Shown one piece after another: positions 28,768 through 38,347 of a DNA stretch of 64,000 nt. The notes beneath the pieces are model-generated. The model was given only the letters and a program-made list of their open reading frames with translations, ran no database searches and was not told the origin of the DNA. The stretch is from assembly GCA_031292195.1 (NCBI GenBank), contig JARLHP010000204.1, positions 1-64,000 on the forward strand, given 5' to 3'. The stretch's first letter is position 1, and every line of letters begins with the position of its first letter. The position numbers and the translations under genes are program-made. The stretch comes from Syntrophobacteraceae bacterium. Its GTDB lineage: Bacteria; Desulfobacterota; Syntrophobacteria; Syntrophobacterales; Syntrophobacteraceae.

Positions 28768-29268
28768 TTGTTGTGCGCCGTGCGGGATAGCAGCGAGGGC
28801 CTCGAAAGTTTTTGGTCACCACTTATGAATATACACCGCTCCGATTTTCCCCTTGGCACACCATAGCAGGCCTTTTAAAAGTTAAAACCGCATCATGCTC
28901 TCCGGGTTCCGTTCACACAGGATTAAGACCAGAAGCGGAGTATAACGCGCGAATTCTACCCGCGTCTTGAATCTGCCGATACTTCCGTGGAGACTTGCGA
29001 TTCTCCCCGGTCTTGTTCTGGACCAGTTTTCTGAAAAGTTTCTCGGCCTCTTCGATTGTCTCGCAGTCCCACGACGTACCTGGTCCGGGTCCATTTCGCG
29101 CAATATAAACAGCAGCGGCATGTTGCCTCGGATGGTAGAGAGCCTTGAACCGGGTAATGCTCCGGACATGACGACGGCATCCCCCTCTTTCCCTCCGCGT
29201 GAACTACAAATTCCGGAACAATCGGTTATCATTCCATAAAATATCCGTATCAGGAAAGAAGTTCTCTT

Positions 29269-29880
29269 ATGAATGCAAGGGAAGCAAAAATAAGGTTATC
29301 ACGGCAGTTAGGCATCGCGATTACCCCCAAGGCGGGCAGGATGCTCGAGCGGCGGCCCCGTCCCCCGGGACAGCATGGAGGGACGAAGGACAGACTCAAA
29401 GGTTCGGACTACAAGCGCCGTCTTATTGAAAAACAACGACTTCGCGCGCAGTACAACATCGAGGAAAAGCAGATGCGCAACTACGTCAAGGTCGCAATGC
29501 AAAGGAAGGGAAACCCCGCGGATGCGCTGATTCGACTTCTGGAAACACGCCTTGACGCCGCAGTGTACCGAGCCGGACTGGCCCGTACCATTTACCAGGC
29601 CCGGCAGTTCGTATCTCACGGCCATATCCTGGTAAACGGCAAAACGGTGGACTTTCCCTCTAAGCTTCTGAAGCCAGGCGATATCGTTACCGTCTCAGAG
29701 GAAAGCAGAAAGCTTATTCCTTTCCAGGAAGCGGCCGCGGAGATGGTGGCACGCTCGACGGTACCTTACCTGGAGCGTTCCCGGGAACAAATGTCGGCAA
29801 AACTCCTCCATGTTCCCAATCTCGCCGAAGTCCCTTTGCTCTGCGAAATGTCCATGGTAATTGAATTCTATTCCAGATAA
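29269..29880 (+). CDS. rpsD: 30S ribosomal protein S4, form lacking N-terminal Zn cysteines
   Basis: PPGQHGG...[19 protein letters not shown]...[28 protein letters not shown]. Confidence 0.93.
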   Translation: MNAREAKIRLSRQLGIAITPKAGRMLERRPRPPGQHGGTKDRLKGSDYKRRLIEKQRLRAQYNIEEKQMRNYVKVAMQRKGNPADALIRLLETRLDAAVYRAGLARTIYQARQFVSHGHILVNGKTVDFPSKLLKPGDIVTVSEESRKLIPFQEAAAEMVARSTVPYLERSREQMSAKLLHVPNLAEVPLLCEMSMVIEFYSR

Positions 29881-29976
29881 GTTGACTCGGCGCCTTTTGC
29901 GGACGCATGGATTCACCCTCTTTGAATATTGCAGGCGGGCCCTTTCGGGTCTGCCTGGTTAGGAGAAATACAATAA

Positions 29977-30165
29977 ATGACGGTGGATCTGGATACCGAA
30001 AGCTGTATCGAGTGCTGCGCCTGTGCGGACCTTTGTCCTGAAGTCTTCGAAATGGATGACAGAACCGGCAAGGCCCGGGTGATTGTATTCGAGGTCACGG
30101 ACACAATTTGCATCGAGGAGGCAATCACGACCTGCCCGGCTGAATGCATATTCCGGCGGGAGTAG
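29977..30165 (+). CDS. Single-cluster [4Fe-4S] ferredoxin
   Basis: CIECCACADLCPEVF...CPAECI, 62 aa. Confidence 0.9.
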   Translation: MTVDLDTESCIECCACADLCPEVFEMDDRTGKARVIVFEVTDTICIEEAITTCPAECIFRRE

Positions 30166-30292
30166 CTCCGCCCTTTAAAACCTGCGCTATTTAAAGTCAT
30201 TCGGAAAATTGGGCGGCATTTTAGAGACAGCAGGGAAGATTGGCCTGACAAATCGCCGGCCTGAGCGGGTGTTTTGTCCCTCCGGTTTGCCC

Positions 30293-30598
30293 CTAAATAA
30301 TGTATTTCGGGTCATGGATATGTTCGCCCTTGCATTTAGGGCATCTTCCCGGTGAGGAAAACCTATTTCGCGCTTCGAATTTGAAGCCGCAGGCAAGACA
30401 GGCCGCAGGAGTTATTTTCAGTCTCATTTCCTGTGACTTGAGCGTACGGTTGATGTGTTCGAGGTGCGTATAGACCTCCTTTTCGCTGATACGCAGCATC
30501 TTGGAGATCTCCTTTGCCCCGTACTCACCCTCCGATAACAGGGATATGATTTCCTGCCTGATCGTGCCCATATCTGCTCCGGAGCAACCTAAAATCAA
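30293..30598 (-). CDS. HTH transcriptional regulator with C-terminal zinc ribbon
   Basis: IISLLSEGEYGAKEISKMLRISEKEVYTHLEHINRTL + CLACGFKFEARNRFSSPGRCPKC. Confidence 0.8.
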   Translation of the reverse strand: MILGCSGADMGTIRQEIISLLSEGEYGAKEISKMLRISEKEVYTHLEHINRTLKSQEMRLKITPAACLACGFKFEARNRFSSPGRCPKCKGEHIHDPKYII

Positions 30599-30740
30599 GA
30601 GACGTGGACAGCGTGGCCTAAAAAATGAGACTACTCACACGCAATGTGCGTATGGTTTTCGATTATCTGCGAATGACCGCACTGGTAGCGCTTTCGCGCA
30701 CATAATTGCCTGTGAACAAAAAAGCCGGTAAAAATAAAAA

Positions 30741-30764
30741 GGAGGCCGGAACAATCAGGCCTCC
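30741..30764 (-). terminator. Rho-independent terminator downstream of PEP-CTERM gene
   Basis: Minus-strand GGAGGCC-TGATTGTTCC-GGCCTCC followed by TTTTTATTTTT. Confidence 0.8.
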
Positions 30765-30800
30765 GTTCTCAAGGCTGCGTCTGTTAATTAAACCATGGCG

Positions 30801-31370
30801 CTAGGCTGCAAGCTTCTTCCTGAATGCTGCGAGCCCCACCAGACCGGTCCCGATAAGCAACAGGGTAGCAGGTTCAGGAACATTGGCGCCGGCAGTACTG
30901 GAGAAAGAAAATGTCCCACTGGTATTGGTAAGTGAGAAGGTCCAGGTGCCTGCCGTGTCAGTATAACCCGTGCCCTGCAATGTGCCGTTGCCTTGTAGGT
31001 CCAGAATATTCCCATTGACCGAACTTGACAATGAGGTCAGGAGTAAATCGTATGTCACTGTATTGTATGTAAATACCCACAACTCTGTACCCGACGCGAA
31101 CGGGTTGAAGGAGAAATTGTTAAACGTTACAGGGGTATGTGATGTGAATCCAGCAAAAGTGCCTGTTCCGTTATCATATTCCCCGGTGTTCCCGTCAACG
31201 TTAGGGTTAAACACAATCGCGGTAGCTGTATTCAAATTACCGGTGTCTGTGCCTACAGTGGCGCCGGAAATCAAGTCCAGGGAAATCGTACCAGTAATAG
31301 GACCCGCGTGTGCATACGCCCCCATCGAAACCAATGCGATCATGCCCATAAACAGAAGAATCTTTTTCAT
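30801..31370 (-). CDS. PEP-CTERM sorting-domain secreted protein
   Basis: Signal peptide MKKILLFMGMIALVSMGAYAHA; C-terminal VPEPATLLLIGTGLVGLAAFRKKLAA. Confidence 0.93.
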   Translation of the reverse strand: MKKILLFMGMIALVSMGAYAHAGPITGTISLDLISGATVGTDTGNLNTATAIVFNPNVDGNTGEYDNGTGTFAGFTSHTPVTFNNFSFNPFASGTELWVFTYNTVTYDLLLTSLSSSVNGNILDLQGNGTLQGTGYTDTAGTWTFSLTNTSGTFSFSSTAGANVPEPATLLLIGTGLVGLAAFRKKLAA

Positions 31371-31450
31371 TTCATCGCTCCTAAAATTGAAGTAAGCAGT
31401 AACTAATGGATATCCGCTTCATTCCCATTGCCGTTGCCCGTCAAAATGAA

Positions 31451-31465
31451 GCATGTTTCGTGCCA
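31451..31465 (-). promoter_or_regulatory. Sigma-54 promoter candidate
   Basis: Minus-strand TGGCACGAAACATGC: GG/GC with 10-nt spacing, about 80 nt upstream of ATG. Confidence 0.75.
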
Positions 31466-31529
31466 CTTCCCTAACTGGCTGATTTAACAAGGACCCAAAC
31501 TTTTTGCCTGCCTTTATGAGAACGACAAG

Positions 31530-31725
31530 TGTAAACTTTACCGACATCGATCCGATGCCTCATTGCTTTGATTTAGCGACAAATCCTGTAATTTCAATAT
31601 GTTATCCGCCCAATGGCAATCTGTAAATTTCTCCGACGCATTATTCCTTCTCCCTTTACCCAAACGAAAAGTCCCGTGAATTCAATCTGTTGTCTCACAT
31701 CTGGTACCTGTAAAGAAACCCGACA
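31530..31725. promoter_or_regulatory. Three TGTAAA-N5-CCGAC(A/G) sites, candidate enhancer-binding sites
   Basis: TGTAAActttaCCGACA 31530-31546; TGTAAAtttctCCGACG 31622-31638; TGTAAAgaaacCCGACA 31709-31725. Confidence 0.7.
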
Positions 31726-32063
31726 GAAAATTCCGTATGCGCGGCCTTCCTTCTCCGTTCATAGCACCACGTAACATTTGACCCTTTAACGACATGTACG
31801 TTTGGGAGTGGGGATATTCTACAAACGACTTTGGAGTTGGGGGTGGGCAAAAGCTCACTCCCTTCTATTTTTTAAACGGCCGGCAGGGCGCACCCGCTTG
31901 GATAGCTCCTCCGCAGTCTCTATAGTGGGAACGGCCGCAGGTGGGTTGGCTTAAGCGCAAGTCGGATACCGACGGTATAACCGGTGACTTGGTAAACCTT
32001 GAACCGCTCAAAGCGGTCAGGCGGCGCTGAAGCATCCATGCCAACCACACGGGCAAACGCTAC

Positions 32064-32102
32064 GCACCTCACCCCGTCAAGTCTTTAGCCGGGGTGAGGT
32101 GC
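32064..32102. other. Perfect 13-bp stem-loop
   Basis: GCACCTCACCCCG-TCAAGTCTTTAGC-CGGGGTGAGGTGC. Confidence 0.85.
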
Positions 32103-32473
32103 GCCTTTTGAGGAGGATTACCCCGCTATTTACGCCCTCAGCGTCGGAATTTTTCTTACGTCCCGCACCGATATATTGACAGGTCCGCCTCTGCGAGATA
32201 CCGTACCTCCAAATGCGATTTCAGGGCGTGCTTGCATGCGGATCAACCCGAGGGTCCCGCTGAAAAAGACAACGGGAAAGCTGCCCCATGGCCGGACACC
32301 CGAACAGCTTATGGTATTTGAGGCCGTGGACGAAAATCTCGGCCGGCGAGAAACCGCGAACAGACCGTCTGAGCGGTCGCGGTCCGGATATCAGGCAGGG
32401 AGGCTTACAACCGTGAACAATTAATTCGAAGCCATTGACCAGATCGTGATCATCATTGTAAAAAGGAGTAAAA

Positions 32474-32812
32474 ATGCTTGAACTGCTGAAAAAGGGGATG
32501 CTGGCCGGATTGGGTGCCGCGGTCCTGACACGCGATAAGATCCTGGAGGCGACCCGCAAGCTGGTGGAAGAGGGGAAGCTGTCGACCGATGAGGCGGAAA
32601 ACCTCACCGACGAACTGATCAAGAGCGGCGAGAAGGAATGGGAAGGCGCGGGCGCAAAACTCCATTCATCCTTCAAGAAGGTTTCCGACAACCTGGAAGT
32701 GATCCGCAGAAAGGAGTTCTCGGAACTCCTCGCCAGAGTGGAAATCCTTGAGCAGCGATTGAGCGAGCTGGAAAAAGAACGCGGCCGGGCAGGGACAACG
32801 GAAACCCCCTGA
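32474..32812 (+). CDS. Phasin-like / coiled-coil protein
   Basis: 112 aa; GMLAGLGAAVLTRDKILEATRKLVEEGKLSTDEAENLTDELIKSG, C-terminal coiled coil. Confidence 0.6.
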   Translation: MLELLKKGMLAGLGAAVLTRDKILEATRKLVEEGKLSTDEAENLTDELIKSGEKEWEGAGAKLHSSFKKVSDNLEVIRRKEFSELLARVEILEQRLSELEKERGRAGTTETP

Positions 32813-32828
32813 TCGCCGGCCGTCGGTC

Positions 32829-33488
32829 TTATATGTAGTTGAACCAGTATGCTTCGACCCGTTTAAAGTTCGCTCTGACTTCGACGCCTCCCCGGATAAT
32901 TGCTCCATGCCCCGGCAGGAGAAATTCCGAATCGAGCGATTCGAGTTTTTTGATGCTCTCTTTGAGAACGGCGCCGTTGCCTCCGGGAAGGTCCGTACGC
33001 CCCAGGCCGTCCCGGAAAATCACGTCGCCGGAAAACAGGGCCTTTCGTTCGGGCCAGTACAACGCAACCGATCCGGGGGAATGTCCGGGGGCCGGCACGA
33101 TTGTAAGTTCGATGCCCTTTACGTTCAGGCTGCCCGGTCCCGGGAAAAAATCCGGGGTGAAATCCTCCAGACCGGAAGCTGGGCCCGCCCGTTCGAGCCT
33201 TCGCTGGATCAGGCGCCAGTCTTCAAGACTCATGGCGAATAGAGCGGGCTGATTTCTGAAAAGCCTGGCCGCTTCGAAATGATCCGGATGCCCGTGGGTC
33301 GCCACTACCAGGTCTATATCGCCGGTCTCTATCCCCAGCGCGTTGAGCTGGCCTTCGACCTGGGGAAAAAAGTTCAAGTGGCCGGGGTCGATCAGGATTT
33401 TTGCCGGACCGTCTATGAGATACGTATTGCAGTTGTTGGCGGACATCGAAGTCCAGAGGAAAGCGTGCAGACCTTCGGTTATTTTCAT
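32829..33488 (-). CDS. MBL-fold metallo-hydrolase
   Basis: VVATHGHPDHFEAARLF...PAPGHSPGSVALYWPERKALFSGDVIF...LLPGHG. Confidence 0.92.
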   Translation of the reverse strand: MKITEGLHAFLWTSMSANNCNTYLIDGPAKILIDPGHLNFFPQVEGQLNALGIETGDIDLVVATHGHPDHFEAARLFRNQPALFAMSLEDWRLIQRRLERAGPASGLEDFTPDFFPGPGSLNVKGIELTIVPAPGHSPGSVALYWPERKALFSGDVIFRDGLGRTDLPGGNGAVLKESIKKLESLDSEFLLPGHGAIIRGGVEVRANFKRVEAYWFNYI

Positions 33489-33584
33489 GGGCTTTGAGTT
33501 TCGAGTCTGATTTGCGGAAAATGTAAAATAGACCAGTAGACAAGCTGGATTTTAGGCCTAAAATCTGAAATTTCAAACCTAAAA

Positions 33585-36374
33585 TTGATTGGACCAACGA
33601 ATTTGCGCCGGCCAACCAGATCGAAAGAGCAAATCAGCGGGAAAAAAGAGCGGGTCGATATTCTCCTTTTAAACGGGATCGTACTGACCCTGGACCCGGT
33701 TTCGACTATCTTCGATCCCGGCGGGGTTGCCGTTCGCTCCGGGCATATAGTGGCCGTGGGTCCTTCGGCCCGCATTCAATCCACCTTCGAATCGAGCGAA
33801 ACCCTCGATATTTCCGGGTGCGTGGCCCTCCCGGGGCTGATAAACTCCCACACCCACGCCGCCATGACCCTTTTTCGAGGACTTGCAGACGATCTGCCTC
33901 TCATGGACTGGCTGCAGAGTCACATCTTCCCGGCGGAAAAGAAGCTGACCGAAGAATGGGTTTACTGGGGCACGATGCTTGCCTGCGCGGAGATGATCCT
34001 CTCCGGCACCACCGGTTTTTGCGATATGTACCTGTTCGAACATAAGGTGGCCGAGGCCGCCAAAAAGGCCGGCGTTCGGGCTTTGGTGGGTGAAGTTCTC
34101 TACGATTTCCCCTCGCCCTGCTACGGGGAGATCGAAAACGGTCTGAGACATACCGAACGGCTCATCGATACATGGCGCGGTGACCCTCTGGTCGAGGTGG
34201 CCGTCGAACCTCACTCGCTCTACACCTGCTCGCCCGATCTTTTGAAAAAGTGCGCCCGGATCTCGCAGGATCGCGCCGTGCCGCTCGTTGTTCACCTCTC
34301 CGAAAATGAAGCCGAGGTTAAGCAGGTCCTTGATTTGTACGGCAGGCGCCCCGTCGCGCATCTTGATGCGCTCGGCATGCTCGATTACCGCCTGGTAGCC
34401 GACCATTGTGTCGCCCTGGACGATACCGATATAGAGATGCTCGCTAAAAACCGGGTGAAGGTGGTCCACAATCCGGAAAGCAATATGAAGCTTGCTTCCG
34501 GAATCGCCCCGGTCCCGCGCCTGCTCGCAGCCGGCGTGACGGTGGCCTTGGGCACCGACGGCTGTGCCAGCAACAATAACCTGGATATGTTCGGGGAAAT
34601 GGATTCCTGCGCCAAGCTCCACAAGGCCCGGGCCCTGGACCCGACGGTCCTTTCCGCTCAAACCGCCCTCCGGATGGCTACCGTATCCGGCGCGGCGGCG
34701 CTGGGATGGGAGGGCAGGACCGGTCAAATCGCTCCGGGGATGCTGGCCGACCTCATCGTCGTCGATTTCAGGAAACCCCACCTCTCGCCCCTCTACAACC
34801 CGGTGAGCCATCTCGTTTATGCGGCCGGGGCCGGCGATGTCCGCCACAGCATCATTGACGGCCGCCTCGTTATGAAGGACCGCAACCTGCTTACACTGGA
34901 CCTGGAGGAAATCTTCGGCCATGTCCGCCAATTCGCTAAAATGATGGAATCCGGTAGCGGAGCCCAAAGCCATGGCACACCAGGTGAGGTTGCTCCGTGC
35001 TCCCCGCCCTCTGCTTCCCGCTCCTCGCTCCTCGCTCCTCAGCGCGAAGTCGACTGGCTCCTTTTCAACGCCGATTGGCTTGTGACCTGCGACCCGGCAA
35101 TGAGCCGCTGTGGTCCGGGGGCCGTGGCCATCGACGATAAACTGATTGCCGCCGCGGGCCCCTCCGATGAAATCCGCAGGCTCTTCCGCGGACGAAAGGA
35201 AATCGATCTTTCGGGATACCTGCTCATGCCCGGTTTGATAAACACCCATACGCACGCCGCCATGAGTCTTTTCCGGGGCCTTGCAGACGACCTGCCTCTC
35301 AACAAGTGGCTCGTGGAAAATATCTTCCCGCTGGAAAATGTTTTCCTCAGTCCTGACAGTGTCTACCTGGGCACGCTGCTTGCCGCCGTGGAGATGTTGA
35401 AGGGCGGCACGACCTGCTTTTGCGACGGCTACTTTTTCGAAGGTTCGGCGGCCAGGGCCTGCATCAAAGCCGGCATTCGAGCAGTCCTGGGCCAGGGTAT
35501 TATCGATTTTCCCTCTCCCGACGCCCCCGACCCGGCCGCCGCCCAGGCGCTGGCCGAAGCCTTCCTGCGCGATTTTCCAACTCGATCCGGACGAATCCAC
35601 CCGTCCCTTTTTTGCCACGCCCCTTACACCTGCTCCCCGCAGACTCTCAAGAGGACAAAAGAACTTTGCCGCGCCAATAAAATCCTCTTTCAGACCCATC
35701 TTTCCGAAACCAGGGAGGAGGTGGCCACGGTCATCAAGCAATATGGGCTGAGGCCGGCGATGCATCTGGACGCGCTCGGAGTGCTGGACGAACTCACGCT
35801 GTGCTCTCACGCCATCTGGCTGACCGAGGAGGAAATCCGGCTGATCGCAAACAGCGGCGCCGCCATCTCCCACTGTCCGGAAAGCAATATGAAGCTTGGC
35901 TCCGGGATTGCGTCCCTCCCGGAACTGGCCGCCCTGGGAGTAAAAATCGGACTGGGGACAGATGGATGCGCAAGCAATAACGACCTGGACCTTTTTTCGG
36001 AGGCCGGATTCGCGGCAAGGTTACACAAGGTTTTCAGAAACGATGCCCTCGCCTGCCCGGCCGAAATGGCGCTCCGGATGGCCACAACGGGCGGCGCCCG
36101 CGCGCTGGGACTCCAGGAGGAGATCGGCAGCATCCAACCGGGCAAGAAGGCCGACCTCGTTGCGCTCCACCTCGATCAGCCTCATTTGACGCCCCTCTAC
36201 GATCCCGTCAGCCATATCGTCTACGCGGCGCGGGGCAGCGACGTGAGGTTCGTGTGGGTGGACGGCAGACTGGTGGTAAAAGACCGGCAGGTCCTGACCG
36301 TCAATGAAGCCGGGCTCATCTCCGAGACAAAACGAATGGGAAACAGAATCGCGGGTTTTAGATCCCGTCTTTGA
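33585..36374 (+). CDS. Tandem-duplicated (two-domain) amidohydrolase, MTA/SAH deaminase-like
   Basis: Both halves carry NSHTHAAM/NTHTHAAM, HLSEN/HLSET, GTDGCASNN motifs; 929 aa; linker at about 34991-35046. Confidence 0.85.
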   Translation: MIGPTNLRRPTRSKEQISGKKERVDILLLNGIVLTLDPVSTIFDPGGVAVRSGHIVAVGPSARIQSTFESSETLDISGCVALPGLINSHTHAAMTLFRGLADDLPLMDWLQSHIFPAEKKLTEEWVYWGTMLACAEMILSGTTGFCDMYLFEHKVAEAAKKAGVRALVGEVLYDFPSPCYGEIENGLRHTERLIDTWRGDPLVEVAVEPHSLYTCSPDLLKKCARISQDRAVPLVVHLSENEAEVKQVLDLYGRRPVAHLDALGMLDYRLVADHCVALDDTDIEMLAKNRVKVVHNPESNMKLASGIAPVPRLLAAGVTVALGTDGCASNNNLDMFGEMDSCAKLHKARALDPTVLSAQTALRMATVSGAAALGWEGRTGQIAPGMLADLIVVDFRKPHLSPLYNPVSHLVYAAGAGDVRHSIIDGRLVMKDRNLLTLDLEEIFGHVRQFAKMMESGSGAQSHGTPGEVAPCSPPSASRSSLLAPQREVDWLLFNADWLVTCDPAMSRCGPGAVAIDDKLIAAAGPSDEIRRLFRGRKEIDLSGYLLMPGLINTHTHAAMSLFRGLADDLPLNKWLVENIFPLENVFLSPDSVYLGTLLAAVEMLKGGTTCFCDGYFFEGSAARACIKAGIRAVLGQGIIDFPSPDAPDPAAAQALAEAFLRDFPTRSGRIHPSLFCHAPYTCSPQTLKRTKELCRANKILFQTHLSETREEVATVIKQYGLRPAMHLDALGVLDELTLCSHAIWLTEEEIRLIANSGAAISHCPESNMKLGSGIASLPELAALGVKIGLGTDGCASNNDLDLFSEAGFAARLHKVFRNDALACPAEMALRMATTGGARALGLQEEIGSIQPGKKADLVALHLDQPHLTPLYDPVSHIVYAARGSDVRFVWVDGRLVVKDRQVLTVNEAGLISETKRMGNRIAGFRSRL
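34991..35046. repeat. Heptanucleotide tandem repeat inside CDS (GAGC type)
   Basis: TGCTCCG TGCTCCC CGCCCTC TGCTTCC CGCTCCT CGCTCCT CGCTCCT CAGCGCG. Confidence 0.85.
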
Positions 36375-36423
36375 CTTTTACGATATAATTCAAACTGAAT
36401 TGACAACCGAGCGGAGATTTCCA

Positions 36424-36888
36424 ATGATAAAGGCTAAAGATCTAATGACAAGGGAGGTCGTCACGGTTACCCCGGACACCGAAGTGTACGAAATTGCCAA
36501 ACTGCTGCTCGAAAAGCATTTTAACGGCGTTCCGGTCCTTGACCAAAAAGGCGACCTGGTGGGCATAATTTGCCAAAGCGATCTGATCGCCGAGCAGAAA
36601 AAACTCCCCATCCCCTCAGTTTTCACCCTCCTCGATTCGTTTATCCCCATTCATCCGCGGGGCAAAACGGATAGAGAAGTCCATAAGATCGCGGCCATAA
36701 AGGCTTCCGAAGCCATGACGCCCAACCCGTTGACGGTCGGACCCGAAGCAGGCATAAGTGAACTGGCGGAAATAATGGTGAACCGCGGCTTCCACACTAT
36801 TCCGGTTGTGGAACGTGGAAAACTGGTGGGAATCATCGGCAAGACAGACGTCCTGCGGACCCTTGTGTCCTCGGAGAAAGCGGACTGA
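36424..36888 (+). CDS. CBS-domain pair protein
   Basis: KAKDLMTREVVTVTPDTEVYEIAKLLLEKHFNGVPVLDQKGDLVGIICQSDL and second CBS; ATG 36424 preferred. Confidence 0.9.
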   Translation: MIKAKDLMTREVVTVTPDTEVYEIAKLLLEKHFNGVPVLDQKGDLVGIICQSDLIAEQKKLPIPSVFTLLDSFIPIHPRGKTDREVHKIAAIKASEAMTPNPLTVGPEAGISELAEIMVNRGFHTIPVVERGKLVGIIGKTDVLRTLVSSEKAD

Positions 36889-36898
36889 TCCGGCCCGA

Positions 36899-36936
36899 CC
36901 GACCTGCCCGCCGGCGCAGCCAGTCGGGCAGGTCGG
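36899..36936. repeat. REP-like or terminator hairpin
   Basis: CCGACCTGCCCG-N14-CGGGCAGGTCGG just after the CBS gene stop. Confidence 0.75.
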
Positions 36937-37001
36937 GGCTTGGCAAGCGGTCGGCGGCGACACGCCGCCTGTCACCAGGCGACTTGGAAAGGAGACTTGA
37001 G

Positions 37002-37490
37002 ATGGAATGGCGTGAAGTGGTCGAGCATCCAAGCCTGAAAGACCTGCCTTTCAAGATCGAGACGAACGAGTGGGGAAAGATTATGATGACTCCGGCCTCC
37101 TTCGCACACGGCATATATCAAGCAGAGATAACAGCATTGCTGAAAAGCTTGCGGAAGGAAGGCAAAGTCTCAACGGAATGCCCGGTCAGAACCTCCAAGG
37201 GTACCAGGGTTGCCGACGTTGCCTGGTCGAGTGCGGCGTTTCTCAAAAAACATGGGATCAAGAAAATGGAACTGCGCGAATCCCCGGAAATCGTCGTTGA
37301 AATAGAATCTCCATCGAACACAGTGGCTGAATTGGAAGAAAAAAGACTTATCTATTTCGAGAAGGGCGCCAGGGAATTCTGGCTTTGTGACGATGACGGA
37401 AACATGCGTTTCTTCAATCCTCAAGGAGAATTGAAAAGAAGTGAAATTTTCGGGGAATTTCCCGGTCACATCGACATCGGCATGGTGTGA
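37002..37490 (+). CDS. Uma2 family endonuclease (DUF820), copy B
   Basis: Near-paralog of copy A; ATG 37002 preferred. Confidence 0.88.
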   Translation: MEWREVVEHPSLKDLPFKIETNEWGKIMMTPASFAHGIYQAEITALLKSLRKEGKVSTECPVRTSKGTRVADVAWSSAAFLKKHGIKKMELRESPEIVVEIESPSNTVAELEEKRLIYFEKGAREFWLCDDDGNMRFFNPQGELKRSEIFGEFPGHIDIGMV

Positions 37491-37776
37491 CCGGCGCCGC
37501 AGGGATCGTTGCGAGCACTGGAGTCACCTGTCATGCTTTTTTCATCATACCGTGGTTACTTTCAGGACCGAAAGCTTGTCAACCCGTGTACACAGTCCGT
37601 ATGCGACCCCTTTCAGACTTTCTCGCCGTTCCTCTTTCCCTCGCCGAACTCTCGCTATGGACTGAAGCGGCAAATCATGAAGCGCATTGATATCAACTGA
37701 TTGGTGAAAGGTTCTCCGGGATCGCTACGAGGACCTGGAGCTTTTTGTCACCGGGCGCCTTGGAAAGGAGACACAT

Positions 37777-38265
37777 ATGGAATGGCGTGAAGTGGTCGAG
37801 CATCCAAGCCTGAAGAACCTGCCCTTCAAGATCGAAACGAACGAGTGGGGGCAAATCGTTATGACGCCGGCAAGAGGTAGACATGGAATATACCAGGGCA
37901 TCATCGATAGAACGCTTGGCAGGCTGGCTAAAGACGGACAGATTTTTATCGAATGCCCGGTTCAAACGTCTGAGGGAACCAGGGTCGCTGATGTCGCATG
38001 GGGCAGTACCGAATTTTTCAGAAGAAATAAGGACAATGACAATCCCTACCCGGAATCTCCCGAAGTCGTCGCGGAAGTGAAATCGCCTTCCAACAGCGAA
38101 AAGGCAATGAAATGGAAAGCGGCGCTCTATTTTGAGAAGGGAGCCAAAGAGGTATGGTTCTGTGATGAAGGCGGTGGTATGCATTTCTTCGGTCCTCAGG
38201 GGGCGTTAATGAGCAGCGAGATCTTTACGGAATTTCCCGGACACATCGACATCGAGATCGTGTGA
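37777..38265 (+). CDS. Uma2 family endonuclease (DUF820), copy C
   Basis: MEWREVVEHPSLKNLPFKIETNEWG...RVADVAW...SPEVVAEVKSPSN...ALYFEKGAKEVW. Confidence 0.87.
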   Translation: MEWREVVEHPSLKNLPFKIETNEWGQIVMTPARGRHGIYQGIIDRTLGRLAKDGQIFIECPVQTSEGTRVADVAWGSTEFFRRNKDNDNPYPESPEVVAEVKSPSNSEKAMKWKAALYFEKGAKEVWFCDEGGGMHFFGPQGALMSSEIFTEFPGHIDIEIV

Positions 38266-38347
38266 CCGCGCCGCGCACCTTGAAAACCGGGAATGGAGAG
38301 CCCGCCGGAGTTCGGTTCGTGAATCATATAAACCAAGGAGACTTGAG

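Noticed and set aside
31865-32056. 63-aa minus-strand ORF suspected as transposase remnant
   Set aside because: No recognisable transposase motif; region better described as stem-loop-rich non-coding
33669-35873. 734-aa minus-strand ORF
   Set aside because: Shadow ORF opposite the amidohydrolase fusion; composition low in domain-like motifs, typical of high-GC antisense frames
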